Positions 8,746 to 17,602 are shown, counted from the stretch's first letter. The stretch: 64,000 nt of DNA from an uncultured bacterium (GCA_948964545.1 CAREDV010000002.1:277983-341982); one strand, 5' to 3'. Translations and numbers: made by a program. Notes: generated from the sequence alone by a model not told the origin.

Positions 8746-9021
8746 ATGCTGAAAGAAACAAAAGACGGAATAATATTGACATTGAGAATCTCTCCTAATG
8801 CATCTAAAAATGAAATTATTAAAGAGGAAACAGGTTTAAAAGTTAAAATTACAGCACAGCCGATTGACGGAAAGGCAAATAAGGCACTTATTGAATTTTT
8901 GTCCAAACAATTTAAAATTCCAAAATCATATTTTGAAATTATCCGAGGTGAAACAGCTAAGGATAAAACTATTTTGATAAAAAATACTGATATTGATTAT
9001 TTGTTAAATATTGTAAACTAA
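8746..9021 (+). CDS. DUF167/YggU family protein
   Basis: The 91-residue protein matches the compact YggU/DUF167 fold: RISPNASKNEI near the N-terminus, the central ITAQPIDGKANKALIEFLSK signature and the IIRGETAKDKTILI strand-helix ending. Length is typical. Members are widespread and their molecular function is unsettled. The ATG at 8746 has an AAAGGA ribosome binding site ending at about 8740. The gene is divergent from rel with a 55-base gap and is followed 51 bases later by a small unknown gene on the same strand. Confidence 0.92.
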   Translation: MLKETKDGIILTLRISPNASKNEIIKEETGLKVKITAQPIDGKANKALIEFLSKQFKIPKSYFEIIRGETAKDKTILIKNTDIDYLLNIVN

Positions 9022-9072
9022 ACCGCAAAAATTTTTGTTTACAGTATTTTGTACTTAGGAAAGGAATTTATT

Positions 9073-9462
9073 ATGGAAGTAAGAAACAATTCAAATATGT
9101 CATTTCAGGCAAGAGTGCCAAAGGTAGCTCGAGATGTATTAAAAAATGAAGCTATAAATTATGGCGGAAAAACAATGAGAGCTCTGAGAAATAAAATAAG
9201 TGAAGTTAGTACCTGGGGCAGCAGAGATTCTGTAATTGACTTAAGTTATTTTGACAGAGCAAACGGAACTATAAGTTTTGCGGAACCTTTTGATTTGGTA
9301 TTATCAAATCCAAGTGCAAAATTAGCTGATGAAGTAGTTTTATCGGCAGGTAAAAAATCTGTGTTTCAAAATTTTATGGCGTTAACAGAAAATGATATTG
9401 TTTCTGCAGAACGCGAACTTAACGCAAATACAGCTCCAAAATCAGTGGATTTATTTGTGTAG
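9073..9462 (+). CDS. small unknown protein with N-terminal MSFQA motif
   Basis: This 129-residue protein is not one I recognise. The ATG at 9073 is preferred over the in-frame TTG at 9049 because AGGAAAGGA (9058-9066) is its ribosome binding site. Residues 9-13 read MSFQA, the short SF-x-A/G motif seen in several other unknown proteins here. No signal peptide or membrane segment is present. The stop at 9460-9462 is immediately followed by the promoter of the histidine attenuator, so it is probably not co-transcribed with the next gene unless it reads through. Confidence 0.75.
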   Translation: MEVRNNSNMSFQARVPKVARDVLKNEAINYGGKTMRALRNKISEVSTWGSRDSVIDLSYFDRANGTISFAEPFDLVLSNPSAKLADEVVLSAGKKSVFQNFMALTENDIVSAERELNANTAPKSVDLFV

Positions 9463-9490
9463 TTGAATTTTTTAAAATTTATGGTAGCAT
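9463..9490 (+). promoter_or_regulatory. predicted promoter of the histidine leader
   Basis: TTGAAT (9463-9468), 16-base spacer, TAGCAT (9485-9490), then AACAAT and the leader ATG at 9497. The geometry implies transcription starting at or next to the ATG, so the leader peptide would be translated from a leaderless message. No Shine-Dalgarno sequence is present. Confidence 0.5.
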
Positions 9491-9496
9491 AACAAT

Positions 9497-9562
9497 ATGA
9501 CTTGGAAAATTATATTAAAACTTCATCATCAACATCATCATAGAAACCCTGAGGGACTATGA
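9497..9562 (+). CDS. histidine-rich leader peptide (HisL-like), 21 aa
   Basis: The short frame encodes MTWKIILKLHHQHHHRNPEG followed by L and TGA. Five of six consecutive codons (9524-9541) are CAT histidine codons, which is the hallmark of his-operon leader peptides. The stop codon lies inside the first arm of an RNA structure (9547-9560), so a ribosome that finishes the peptide covers that arm while one stalled at the His codons leaves it free. This is the layout of ribosome-mediated attenuation. The peptide has no predicted function of its own. The downstream gene is an unknown membrane protein, not a histidine biosynthetic gene. Confidence 0.85.
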   Translation: MTWKIILKLHHQHHHRNPEGL

Positions 9563-9632
9563 AGATTTGATTTTGGTTTAATTCAATTCTTATAACAAAA
9601 TAGTCTTTCAGGGAGTTTGAGGGACTATTTTT
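9547..9632 (+). promoter_or_regulatory. histidine-responsive transcription attenuator
   Basis: Segment 1, CCCTGAGGGACTAT (9547-9560), pairs over 14 bases (two G-U) with segment 2, ATAGTCTTTCAGGG (9600-9613). Segment 2, extended to 9597, alternatively pairs with segment 3 (9618-9631; GACTATTTT at 9623-9631), giving a roughly 15-bp terminator with a 7-base loop (9611-9617), ending in a T run. Segments 1 and 3 share TGAGGGACTAT. Predicted logic: plentiful histidyl-tRNA lets the ribosome reach the TGA at 9560-9562, mask segment 1 and allow the terminator. Histidine starvation stalls it upstream, segment 1 captures segment 2, and transcription continues into 9661. The closest named class is the Rfam his leader. 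Confidence 0.85.
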
Positions 9633-9660
9633 GTTAATAAAAGAATTGGAGAATAATAAA

Positions 9661-10893
9661 ATGACATTTGTAAACATAATTTCAGCTATTGGTAATAATA
9701 GCAGTGTATACCCCCTAATAGTACGTGACTGCGGAATTGAAGTTCCGACAAAAATTGCTCTTACTTACAATCAGAATAAGAAAGAGTCAAAAGAGATTGC
9801 ATATTTGGCTGCGCGCGAAAGATTTTTGGATGAATACGCAACTTCAGCTGTCTGGCTTGGCGGTATTCCGCTTGTAGGATGGGCTTGCAACAAATTTATC
9901 AAGAAAAAAGGTTTTAATCCAAATGTCAACTTAAAACTCTTTAAAGAAGAAGCAGGGGTTCAGGGAATTGATTATAATATTAAGAAATTTGCTAAATCTG
10001 CACCTGATGCTGTAAAAGACCTTCTCAAAGCAAAACAAAATAAAAAATTGTATGAAAAACTTCTTGCAGGAAAATTTATAGCCTCTACCTCTATTCCTAT
10101 CTTATTTATGGGATTTATTCTTCCTAAAATGGTATTTGCATCATCAGCAAAGAAAATTGAACAGCAGCGTAAAAAAGAACAGCAGATTTCAAATATGAAT
10201 TTTGTTCAAAAGGATAAGTTCATAAGTTTTACAGGCGGCAGCTGGATTCCGAAAATTGCAAACTTTTCTGCGCAGGATAAAATGGCTGTAACAGACGGCG
10301 GATACGCAATAGGACGTGTTGTAACAGCCCGTAACAAAAATGAAACTTACGATATTGCTTTCAAAATGGCAGGTATGATGTTTTTAAACTTTGTTGCACC
10401 ACACTGGATTGAAAAAGGCTTAAATAAGCTTACAGGTGTTGAACTTGATCCTGTTATTCTCGCTGATAAAAACTTTGCTTCACAGATTAAAGAAAACACA
10501 TTGAAACTTCCAAAATCTAGTAATGCAAAAGATTTGCTTGAATTTATAGATAATGTAAAAAATAAAGATACTTTGTTTATGAAATATGCTAAAAAATTCG
10601 GTAAGATTACAATGCTTGATAATGGTGTAAGAGATCCAAGAGCTTATGTTGATATTAAAAACCTTGCGAAATTTCGTAATGATTTGGAAAGTTTTGCAGA
10701 AAAAGCAAAAAGAGGCGGAGAAAAACTCTTTAAAAAAGCACGAGCTGCGAAATCGGCAAATATCTTAACAAACATTGCATTAAGCAGTTTTCTGCTTGCA
10801 TATGCTCTGCCAAAAGCGCAATTTGCATTCAGAAAATTTATTACAGGTTCAGACTTAGAACCTGGTTTAGCACCTGTAAAGAAAGATGTTTAG
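9661..10893 (+). CDS. unknown membrane protein under histidine attenuator
   Basis: The ATG at 9661 (410 residues) is preceded by TTGGAGAA; an in-frame TTG at 9631 lies inside the terminator and is rejected. I do not recognise the family. Hydrophobic segments occur at about 62-76, 139-160, 225-240 and 372-390, so it is probably membrane associated. There is no Sec signal peptide. An internal FISFTGG (187-193) and IANFSAQ (199-205) resemble the SF-x-G/A motif found near the N-termini of other unknowns here; ISFTG recurs in the M16 peptidase at 33260-36052. The protein contains almost no histidine, so attenuation does not reflect its own composition. Its general style (two or more membrane segments in a Lys-rich protein) resembles the products at 41667, 57531 and 58250. 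The stop overlaps the convergent TPR gene by 4 bases. Confidence 0.8.
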   Translation: MTFVNIISAIGNNSSVYPLIVRDCGIEVPTKIALTYNQNKKESKEIAYLAARERFLDEYATSAVWLGGIPLVGWACNKFIKKKGFNPNVNLKLFKEEAGVQGIDYNIKKFAKSAPDAVKDLLKAKQNKKLYEKLLAGKFIASTSIPILFMGFILPKMVFASSAKKIEQQRKKEQQISNMNFVQKDKFISFTGGSWIPKIANFSAQDKMAVTDGGYAIGRVVTARNKNETYDIAFKMAGMMFLNFVAPHWIEKGLNKLTGVELDPVILADKNFASQIKENTLKLPKSSNAKDLLEFIDNVKNKDTLFMKYAKKFGKITMLDNGVRDPRAYVDIKNLAKFRNDLESFAEKAKRGGEKLFKKARAAKSANILTNIALSSFLLAYALPKAQFAFRKFITGSDLEPGLAPVKKDV

Positions 10894-12548
10894 ATATCAA
10901 ATAATCTGTGAAGTCTGTTTTGAATATCTTCTTCTTCCAAATCTTGTGTAATTTTGTTTAAATCGATTGCCATTTGATAGTAATGTGCTGCATCGTTTGT
11001 AAAATCCATTGCCTGAGATGCTCTGCCTGCGTTAAAGTATGCAAGAGTATAGCTAGGATTTATTTCTACTGCTGATTCAAAGTATTCTAAAGCTTGTTCA
11101 GCATCGCCAAGTCCATCGAGATATAATATACCCAAATTATTGTGAGCATATTCATTTTCTGGATTTAAATCAATTGATTTGTGGAATGAAACCAGTGCTT
11201 CTTCAAGGTAATCTTTTTCCCAAAGTGCAATTCCAGCTTTTGAATAACCCCTGTAATCTTCAGGGTTAAGCATGATTGCATCGCAATATGTTCTAATAGC
11301 GTTATCAAGATCATAAGACGCCATATATGTATCACCAAGTGCAAGATATAAATCATAATTATTTGGATCTAAGATAATTCCTGCTTGATATGTGGAAATT
11401 CCTGCCTCAATATTGCCTTTAACTTCAGCATAAATAGAGCCTAAAGCCTGGCATACAATAGATGTCCATTCTTTATCAGGGTTGATAGAAATTGCCTTTT
11501 GATAATGTTCGATTGCATCATCATAGAGTTCAGCTTTTGAATATGCATATGCTAGTGAATTATTATAGAACGGATTTTCGCTATCATTGTCTACAGCAAG
11601 TTTAAATGCGCTTATTGAATTAATTTTGTCCTCTTTTTGTAAATACAAATGACCAAGTTCATAATAAATCTGTGCATTATCTATACCAAATTGAAGTAAT
11701 TTTTCATAGCAATCGATTGTATCGTCTGTGTTTTCAGGGAAATATGTCTGCAAAACAGTTGCAAGTTTAATTAAAACTTCTCTATTTTGCGGGTTTTGTT
11801 CCAAAACTTTTCTGTAGCAATCTACGGTTAAATCAAGTTCTTTATTTTTTAAGGCTAAATCGCCCATTTTATTATAGAATATTTCGCCATGGTTAGTAGC
11901 CATTACAGCTTGTTTATACACATTTTCTGCGGATTGGTTCAGCTTAATTTTTTCAAGGAATTTTCCGACAGTGTTGTAAGTGAATACGGAAAAATCATCT
12001 GACATGTTTTTGTAAAACATTTTCATAGATGGCTTGTCCCATGCAAGCATGATGCTTCCTGAAACAAAATAGTATAAAAAGTTAAGATAATCGCTTGCTG
12101 TGCCGTTTTTGGAGTTAATTTTCTGCAAAATAGATTGGGATAAAATCAAACGGGGACGTGCGGATTTTAATTTTCCCATTTTAATTGCTGACTTAAATTC
12201 CTGTTCTGCGGATTGGAAATCCTGAGCAAGTTTCATGAAAAATCCTGTATAAAGGTGAGCATTGATGTTTTGCGGAGCGAGTGATACTGCAGTTTTACAC
12301 TGTTCAATAGCTGTATCAAGACTTATTTGTCCCTGCTCCCACATTAAAGTTGCAAGACGATAATATGCCTCGGGCATTGCGGGGTCGTATTTTACAGCAT
12401 CGATATAGTGTTCGATTGCCTCTTGCAAGTCGCTATTTTGCAGGCGAACTAGATATTTTTCGTGAGCCTCTCTTGCTTTTTCTAAGGCTTCGCGGGCTTT
12501 TTCAGGGTTCGACGCCTGTATCGGCTGTAATAACATTTGTTCTGACAT
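10890..12548 (-). CDS. TPR-repeat protein
   Basis: The 552-residue protein consists largely of tetratricopeptide repeats, roughly a dozen, with the usual pattern A-x-x-x-Y-x-x-A-I-x-x-N-P (for example YKVLEQNPQNREV-like, AISINPDKEW, AIMLNPEDYRGY, SIDLNPENEYAHNNLG and AVEINPSYTLAYFNAG segments). No signal peptide or membrane segment is seen, so it is probably a cytoplasmic scaffold. The N-terminal 30 residues are a charged helix rich in Ala, Glu, Lys and Arg. The ATG at 12548 follows TTGGAG at a good distance. The partner proteins are unknown. It lies alone between the convergent membrane protein gene and galM. Confidence 0.93.
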   Translation of the reverse strand: MSEQMLLQPIQASNPEKAREALEKAREAHEKYLVRLQNSDLQEAIEHYIDAVKYDPAMPEAYYRLATLMWEQGQISLDTAIEQCKTAVSLAPQNINAHLYTGFFMKLAQDFQSAEQEFKSAIKMGKLKSARPRLILSQSILQKINSKNGTASDYLNFLYYFVSGSIMLAWDKPSMKMFYKNMSDDFSVFTYNTVGKFLEKIKLNQSAENVYKQAVMATNHGEIFYNKMGDLALKNKELDLTVDCYRKVLEQNPQNREVLIKLATVLQTYFPENTDDTIDCYEKLLQFGIDNAQIYYELGHLYLQKEDKINSISAFKLAVDNDSENPFYNNSLAYAYSKAELYDDAIEHYQKAISINPDKEWTSIVCQALGSIYAEVKGNIEAGISTYQAGIILDPNNYDLYLALGDTYMASYDLDNAIRTYCDAIMLNPEDYRGYSKAGIALWEKDYLEEALVSFHKSIDLNPENEYAHNNLGILYLDGLGDAEQALEYFESAVEINPSYTLAYFNAGRASQAMDFTNDAAHYYQMAIDLNKITQDLEEEDIQNRLHRLFDI

Positions 12549-12652
12549 CAGTGAGCTCCAATAAGATGTATATTCTCTATAAATTTTATTTCGACACTAA
12601 TAATTCTAGTCTTTACAAAATTTAATTAATATCATCCAAGTGGAGTATAAAT

Positions 12653-13858
12653 TTATTCGACAGAAAATGAATAAACAATTTCTCTGTTGTATTCCTCACC
12701 TGCTTTTAAAATGCCTTTTTCTTTGAAGCTCTCTGTATTTATGGCATTCGGGTAAAATTGTGGTTCAACGCAGAAGGATGAACGTTTTTCATATCTGCTT
12801 CCGCTTTTCCCTGCTGGCTGGGCAGATTTTCCTAAATGATTTGCTGTGTAGAATTGAAATCCGGGGAGATTTGTTAAAACTTTCAAGTTTATTCCTGTTT
12901 TTTCTGATTTCACATCTGCCGCTTCAACGAGATTTTTGCCGTCGTAATTATCTATACAGTAGTTCTGGTCAAATCCGCCGCCTATTTTAATCTGGTCATG
13001 GTCAGAATTTGTTACATCAGCTATTTTTTTAGGTGTTCTGAAATCAAACGGAGTGCCTTTCACGTCAAGGATTTCTCCTGTCGGAACTGCAATTTCACTG
13101 TTTTTTGTGAATTTTGATGAGTTCGGCAGGGTTACAATATGGTCTAACACAGAGTTTTCTGACGTGTTTTCTGCCCCGTCAAGGTTAAAATATGTGTGGT
13201 TTGTAAGGTTTACGATTGTATCCTTGTCGGTTTTTGCGTTGTATAAAATATGCAGTTTGTTATCATTGTCAAATTTATATGTAACGCTCATTTCAACGTT
13301 TGCAGGGTAGCCGTTTTCCATATCTTTTTTAAGATAAGTGAATTTGATACCGTCTTTTAGTTGTTCTGCTTTCCAGTTTTTAACATCTAACCCTTGCGAG
13401 CCGCCGTGAGAATGCGTTTTGCCGTTATCTTTGTTACATTCTAGCGTATATTCGGTTTCTCCGAGTTTAAATCTTCCGCCGCTGATTTTGTTTGCGTAAG
13501 GTCCGATTGTTCCGCCTGCGTGCCCGACCGGTGCTGTTTCGTAAGGTGTTACGTTATCATAGCCTTGGGTTACGTCAACGATTTTTCCGTTTTTGTCAGG
13601 AACTTTTATTGATGTAATTGTTGCGCCGAAAGTTGATAAGTCAACGCTTGCACCGTTTTTGTTTGTAATTGTATAAAGCTGAGTTTTTTCGCCGTTTTTC
13701 AGCGTGCCGAAATCTTTTTTACTGATTTTAATCTCAGGAATGGTTTTTACATAGGTATCCTGTATCGGCTGATTGTTAATAAATGATTGGTGCACAACTT
13801 TATGTGAAATGTTGTTATTGTTGTTAAACCAGAAATGCGGATTAAAATCTATCGGCAT
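12653..13858 (-). CDS. galM: aldose 1-epimerase (mutarotase), N-terminally extended
   Basis: The enzyme interconverts alpha and beta anomers of galactose or glucose. Family signatures are present: GHAGGTIGPYANKISGGRF, the catalytic-histidine region NLTNHTYFNLDG, and the catalytic-glutamate region FCVEPQFYPNAIN near the C-terminus. At 401 residues it is about 50 longer than typical GalM; the extra N-terminus starts MPIDFNPHFWF followed by five Asn and has no signal peptide. The galM-like domain starts at about residue 48 (KKDFGTLKNGEKTQLYTITN). AAGGAGAT precedes the ATG at 13858. No galactose-pathway genes adjoin it. Confidence 0.93.
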   Translation of the reverse strand: MPIDFNPHFWFNNNNNISHKVVHQSFINNQPIQDTYVKTIPEIKISKKDFGTLKNGEKTQLYTITNKNGASVDLSTFGATITSIKVPDKNGKIVDVTQGYDNVTPYETAPVGHAGGTIGPYANKISGGRFKLGETEYTLECNKDNGKTHSHGGSQGLDVKNWKAEQLKDGIKFTYLKKDMENGYPANVEMSVTYKFDNDNKLHILYNAKTDKDTIVNLTNHTYFNLDGAENTSENSVLDHIVTLPNSSKFTKNSEIAVPTGEILDVKGTPFDFRTPKKIADVTNSDHDQIKIGGGFDQNYCIDNYDGKNLVEAADVKSEKTGINLKVLTNLPGFQFYTANHLGKSAQPAGKSGSRYEKRSSFCVEPQFYPNAINTESFKEKGILKAGEEYNREIVYSFSVE

Positions 13859-13904
13859 ACATATCTCCTTTTTCTTTTATTATAACAGGAAAATTTTTTT
13901 GTAA

Positions 13905-13910
13905 TATAAT
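13905..13910 (+). promoter_or_regulatory. -10 box of mnmG, leaderless geometry
   Basis: A consensus TATAAT ends exactly six bases (ACTGAT) before the mnmG ATG at 13917 and no Shine-Dalgarno sequence intervenes. The -35 region is poor. Confidence 0.5.
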
Positions 13911-13916
13911 ACTGAT

Positions 13917-15794
13917 ATGAATTATCTGAATAACGAATATGACATAATAGTAGTTGGTGCTGGGCACGCGGGATGCGAAGCCGCTATTTCCTGTGCAAAG
14001 CTCGGAGCAAAAGTTCTTTTAGCAACTTTAAATATTGATAACATTGCTTTGATGCCGTGCAATCCTGCAATTGGCGGGCCTGCAAAATCAACTCTTGTAA
14101 GAGAAATTGATGCGCTCGGTGGAGTTATGGGGGAAGCAGCGGATGCTACTTATATTCAGATGAAAATGTTAAATTCTTCAAAAGGCCCTGCTGTCCGAGC
14201 CTTGCGCGCACAGTCTGACAAACGTCAGTATATGGATTATATGCGCAATATTATTGAGAATAACGAAAATATTTATCTCAGACAGGCTTGTATCACAGAT
14301 ATTATTGTAAAAGATGGCAAAATTACAGGTGCTGTCGATGAATTTGGAATAGAATATAAAACCCGTGCAGTTGTATTAACTACAGGCACATCTTTAAACG
14401 GGAAAATTTTTGTCGGACTTCGTTCTTATGATGCGGGAAGGTTGGGTGAAAAATCAGCTTACGGACTTTCCGAAAGTCTTCAAAAATACGGGATTCAGAT
14501 TAAAAAGCTTAAAACAGGCACTCCGCCCCGTGTTGACAAACGTACAATTGATTATTCAAAAATGCAAATTCAACCGGGTGATGAAACTTTGCATTTTTAT
14601 TCGTTTAAACCAAACCGTCCTATACGCACTCAATATCCTTGCTATTTAACAAGAACTACAGAGGAAACACACAATATTATCAGGGCAAATCTTGATAAAT
14701 CTCCGATGTTTCAAGGGTTAATCCAAGGTGTCGGACCGCGTTATTGTCCGTCAATTGAGGATAAAGTTGTAAGATTTGCCGAAAATCCTTCCCATCATAT
14801 TTTTATTGAACCTGAAGGGTTGAGAACTTATGAGATGTATATTCAGGGATTTTCAAGCAGTCTGCCTGCCGATGTTCAGGTTCAAATGCTTAGAACACTT
14901 CCAGGACTTGAAAATGCGCATGTGATAAAGCCTGCTTATGCTGTTGAATACGATTATGTACCTGCCGTGCAGACAACACATTCTCTGATGTCAAAAAATG
15001 TTCAGGGATTATTCTTTGGCGGTCAAATCAATGGTACAAGCGGTTATGAAGAGGCTGCGGCGCAAGGGTTGATTGCTGGTATTAATGCTATTAATTATAT
15101 AAATAATTCAGAAATGCTTGAACTTTCAAGAAGTTCATCATACATCGGAACTCTTATTGATGATTTGGTTACAAAAGATATTCAAGACCCTTACAGAATG
15201 CTTACATCGCGCTCTGAATACAGACTTTTATTAAGGCAGGATAATGCGGATGCGAGATTAACCGAAATTGGGCACAAATTTGGTCTTGTTGATGATGCGC
15301 AGTTCAAAGTGTTTAAAGATAAACAGGAAGCAATTGAGCGTGAAATGGAAAGAATTAGGGATGCAAAAATTTCTGTTACCGATGAAGTAAATGCTGTCCT
15401 TGCAAAATATGGAGAGCACATGGACAGAGGTATGAAAATTGCGGAACTTTTGAAACGTCCGAATATTGATTACTCTGTAATTTCCGAGATTGATAGTGTG
15501 ACGCGTGAATTGAATATTCCATTTGATGTGGCTGAACAGGTTGAGATTTTAACTAAATATGACGGATATCTTAAACGTCAGGAAATGCAGGTCGAACAGG
15601 CAGGTAAACTAGACAAGTTTAAAATCCCCGATAATATTGATTACTCAAAGATTGACCATATTTCATCAGAAACAAAAGACAAACTTTCAAAAATTCGTCC
15701 GAAAACGCTTGCGCAAGCCTCACGTATCGGAGGGGTTAAGCCCGCTGATATTTCAATTCTTATGGTAATGCTTGAAAGACATCAACTTGTATAA
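13917..15794 (+). CDS. mnmG: tRNA U34 carboxymethylaminomethyl synthesis protein MnmG (GidA)
   Basis: MnmG, an FAD enzyme, works with MnmE to place the cmnm5 group on wobble uridine 34 of certain tRNAs. The N-terminus has the Rossmann motif VVGAGHAGCEAA, followed by the MnmG hallmark PCNPAIGGPAKS and KMLNSSKGPAVRALRAQ. GGQINGTSGYEEAAAQG and the C-terminal helical domain (LAQASRIGGVKPADISILMV) are intact. Length (625 residues) is normal. There is no mnmE in the window. The start ATG looks leaderless. The gene is divergent from galM with a 58-base gap. Confidence 0.98.
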   Translation: MNYLNNEYDIIVVGAGHAGCEAAISCAKLGAKVLLATLNIDNIALMPCNPAIGGPAKSTLVREIDALGGVMGEAADATYIQMKMLNSSKGPAVRALRAQSDKRQYMDYMRNIIENNENIYLRQACITDIIVKDGKITGAVDEFGIEYKTRAVVLTTGTSLNGKIFVGLRSYDAGRLGEKSAYGLSESLQKYGIQIKKLKTGTPPRVDKRTIDYSKMQIQPGDETLHFYSFKPNRPIRTQYPCYLTRTTEETHNIIRANLDKSPMFQGLIQGVGPRYCPSIEDKVVRFAENPSHHIFIEPEGLRTYEMYIQGFSSSLPADVQVQMLRTLPGLENAHVIKPAYAVEYDYVPAVQTTHSLMSKNVQGLFFGGQINGTSGYEEAAAQGLIAGINAINYINNSEMLELSRSSSYIGTLIDDLVTKDIQDPYRMLTSRSEYRLLLRQDNADARLTEIGHKFGLVDDAQFKVFKDKQEAIEREMERIRDAKISVTDEVNAVLAKYGEHMDRGMKIAELLKRPNIDYSVISEIDSVTRELNIPFDVAEQVEILTKYDGYLKRQEMQVEQAGKLDKFKIPDNIDYSKIDHISSETKDKLSKIRPKTLAQASRIGGVKPADISILMVMLERHQLV

Positions 15795-15868
15795 ATCTTT
15801 AAAAATTCTGCCATACATCCATTGAGTTTTGTTTATTTAGAATGTTGCGTCTTGAATATTAAAAAATA

Positions 15869-16840
15869 TTAAGCAACACCATTGTTGAGTAAGTCATGGA
15901 TATGAATTACGCCGATTGGTTTATTATTTTCTAAAACAAAGATGTTTGTAATCTTTTTGTCATGCATAATTTTCATAGCTTCTGATGCCATAACATCTTT
16001 AGAAATTGTTTTAGGATTTTTTGTCATAAGATTTACGGCTTTTTCCTCTAAAATTTGAGGTGATAAACATCTTCTCAAATCGCCGTCAGTAAGCATGCCT
16101 GTAAATTCGCCATTGGAGTTGATAAATCCAACACAGCCAAGTCTTTTTGAAGTCATTTCCAAAAGAACTCTCTGCATATCAGAATTTTCTTCCAAAATAG
16201 GCATATCAGTTCCTGAATGCATTAAATCTGAAACTTTCTGTAAAATTGAACCTAATTTACCGCCAGGGTGTCTTGCGTTAAAGTCGGATTTTGTAAAACC
16301 TTTTCTTTCAATTAATCCAGCTGTTAAAATATCACCTAGAACAAGTGTTGCTGTTGTTGAGCTTGTAGGAGCAAGACCTAAAGGACAAGCTTCGCCGTTA
16401 TTTGGGAGCAAGAGTACAATATCTCCAGCTTTTCCAAGTGAGCTTTCTGCATTTTTAGTTATTGAAATAAGTTTTATACCAAATCTTTTGCAATAATTCA
16501 GGATGTCAACGAGTTCTTTAGATTCTCCGCTGTTTGAAATTGCCACAACCACATCGTCTTCTGTAATCATACCCAAATCGCCGTGGCTTGCTTCTGCAGG
16601 GTGTACAAAAAATGAAGGAGTTCCTGTTGAAGCTAAAGATGCGGCAATTTTTTTGCCGATATGACCTGATTTTCCCATGCCTGTTATGATAATTCTGCCT
16701 TTAGCGTTTTGCATAACATCAAGTGCTTGAGTAAATGTTTCATTTAAGCTTTCTTTAAGCTTTAATATTGTATCTATTTCTCTATCAATAGTTTTTATTG
16801 CGCAGTCTATATCTTTTTGAACTTCTAATAATGCCGACAT
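15869..16840 (-). CDS. kdsD: arabinose-5-phosphate isomerase (SIS-CBS)
   Basis: The enzyme converts ribulose 5-phosphate to arabinose 5-phosphate, the first step toward KDO in LPS. The SIS domain (about 45-180) contains IITGMGKSGHIGKKIAASLASTGTPS-type sequence and the HPAEASHGDLG and SNSGESKEL phosphosugar site. Two CBS motifs follow (about 205-323). Length 323 is typical. AAAGGAG precedes the ATG at 16840. It is 3 bases downstream of the membrane protein gene at 16844-17464, so they form an operon. GutQ is the alternative paralogue name; KDO synthesis is the more likely role and implies an outer membrane with LPS. Confidence 0.95.
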   Translation of the reverse strand: MSALLEVQKDIDCAIKTIDREIDTILKLKESLNETFTQALDVMQNAKGRIIITGMGKSGHIGKKIAASLASTGTPSFFVHPAEASHGDLGMITEDDVVVAISNSGESKELVDILNYCKRFGIKLISITKNAESSLGKAGDIVLLLPNNGEACPLGLAPTSSTTATLVLGDILTAGLIERKGFTKSDFNARHPGGKLGSILQKVSDLMHSGTDMPILEENSDMQRVLLEMTSKRLGCVGFINSNGEFTGMLTDGDLRRCLSPQILEEKAVNLMTKNPKTISKDVMASEAMKIMHDKKITNIFVLENNKPIGVIHIHDLLNNGVA

Positions 16841-16843
16841 TTC

Positions 16844-17464
16844 TTACTCCTTTGTACTATTACATTCTAGCACAGATGTTCTTTTATAGTAATAATAAAC
16901 AAGTGCAAATATTGCGCAATATAATGAGAACTCTGCAGTTTCTTCTAATACGGTACTGTCAAGAGTCTTTTCGCCAAGCAGCTGCATTACTGTAAGAAAA
17001 GCCATCATTATTAAATCTAAAAATGGAAATCTTACTTTTGCAAATACATCTTTAATATCAATCCAGATTTTGTTAATGATTGCATATAGAAATGCGCATG
17101 CTATATAAATTCCGACGATAACATGTGCTAACCAGCCGTATTTATAATGTGACCAAGGATAGAACATATGCGGGTTATCAGGCATCTGACAGAAAATACA
17201 TCTGCCATAGCTTAGTTCTCTCATAAACATTAGAAAAATTACCATTGCGCCAAATCTGAATAAAACTTTATGATTTTTAGCTTTTAAACATAGTATAAAT
17301 CCTGCAACTAATGCTATAAGCTGAATATTTTCCAACAAAGAATTTTCAGGAATATAATCAACATTAAAGCCTAGTAACAACAATAGGCATACTGTAAATA
17401 TTCCAAAAATTACAGCAACATTTTTGAAATATTTAAAATCAATAAACTTACAAATCTTTTCCAT
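16844..17464 (-). CDS. multi-pass membrane protein of unknown function
   Basis: The protein has 206 residues starting at the ATG at 17464, which has a clear TTAGGAGAT ribosome binding site. The open frame continues upstream through the tRNA-Gln gene, but that extension is not real. About five to six hydrophobic segments are seen (about 15-35, 45-62, 70-85, 112-132, 148-165 and 175-192). A conserved-looking loop reads RELSYGRCIFCQMPDNPH (about residues 86-103) with a C-x-x-C pair. No family is recognised. The last base is 3 bases from kdsD, suggesting co-transcription and possibly an envelope role. Confidence 0.75.
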   Translation of the reverse strand: MEKICKFIDFKYFKNVAVIFGIFTVCLLLLLGFNVDYIPENSLLENIQLIALVAGFILCLKAKNHKVLFRFGAMVIFLMFMRELSYGRCIFCQMPDNPHMFYPWSHYKYGWLAHVIVGIYIACAFLYAIINKIWIDIKDVFAKVRFPFLDLIMMAFLTVMQLLGEKTLDSTVLEETAEFSLYCAIFALVYYYYKRTSVLECNSTKE

Positions 17465-17488
17465 ATATAATCTCCTAATCCTAAAAAA

Positions 17489-17559
17489 TTCTCGGAGATG
17501 GATTCGAACCACCGTTGGAAGAGCCAGAATCTTCAGTCCTGCCGCTAGACGATCCGAGA
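17489..17559 (-). tRNA. tRNA-Gln (anticodon CUG)
   Basis: Acceptor stem TCTCGGA/TCCGAGA, D arm GTCT...GGAC, anticodon stem GAAGA/TCTTC with loop TTCTGGC (anticodon CTG), T arm GGTGG TTCGAAT CCATC, discriminator A. The 3' CCA is not encoded. Six T residues follow directly. It lies between the GT-D gene and the membrane protein gene on the same strand. Confidence 0.95.
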
Positions 17560-17571
17560 ATATAAGAAAAG

Positions 17572-17599
17572 AATATAACAAATTTACATTAATTGTCAA
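17572..17599 (-). promoter_or_regulatory. promoter of tRNA-Gln
   Basis: Minus strand: consensus TTGACA (17599-17594), 16-base spacer, TATATT (17577-17572), ending 12 bases before the mature tRNA 5' end. Confidence 0.7.
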
Positions 17600-17602
17600 T
17601 AA

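Noticed and set aside
9631..9660. TTG start for the 9661 gene
   Set aside because: It falls within the attenuator terminator; the ATG at 9661 has a clear GGAG.
17465..17599. Upstream extension of the membrane protein frame
   Set aside because: The frame passes through the tRNA-Gln gene and the extension is uncharacteristic; ATG at 17464 has a strong ribosome binding site.
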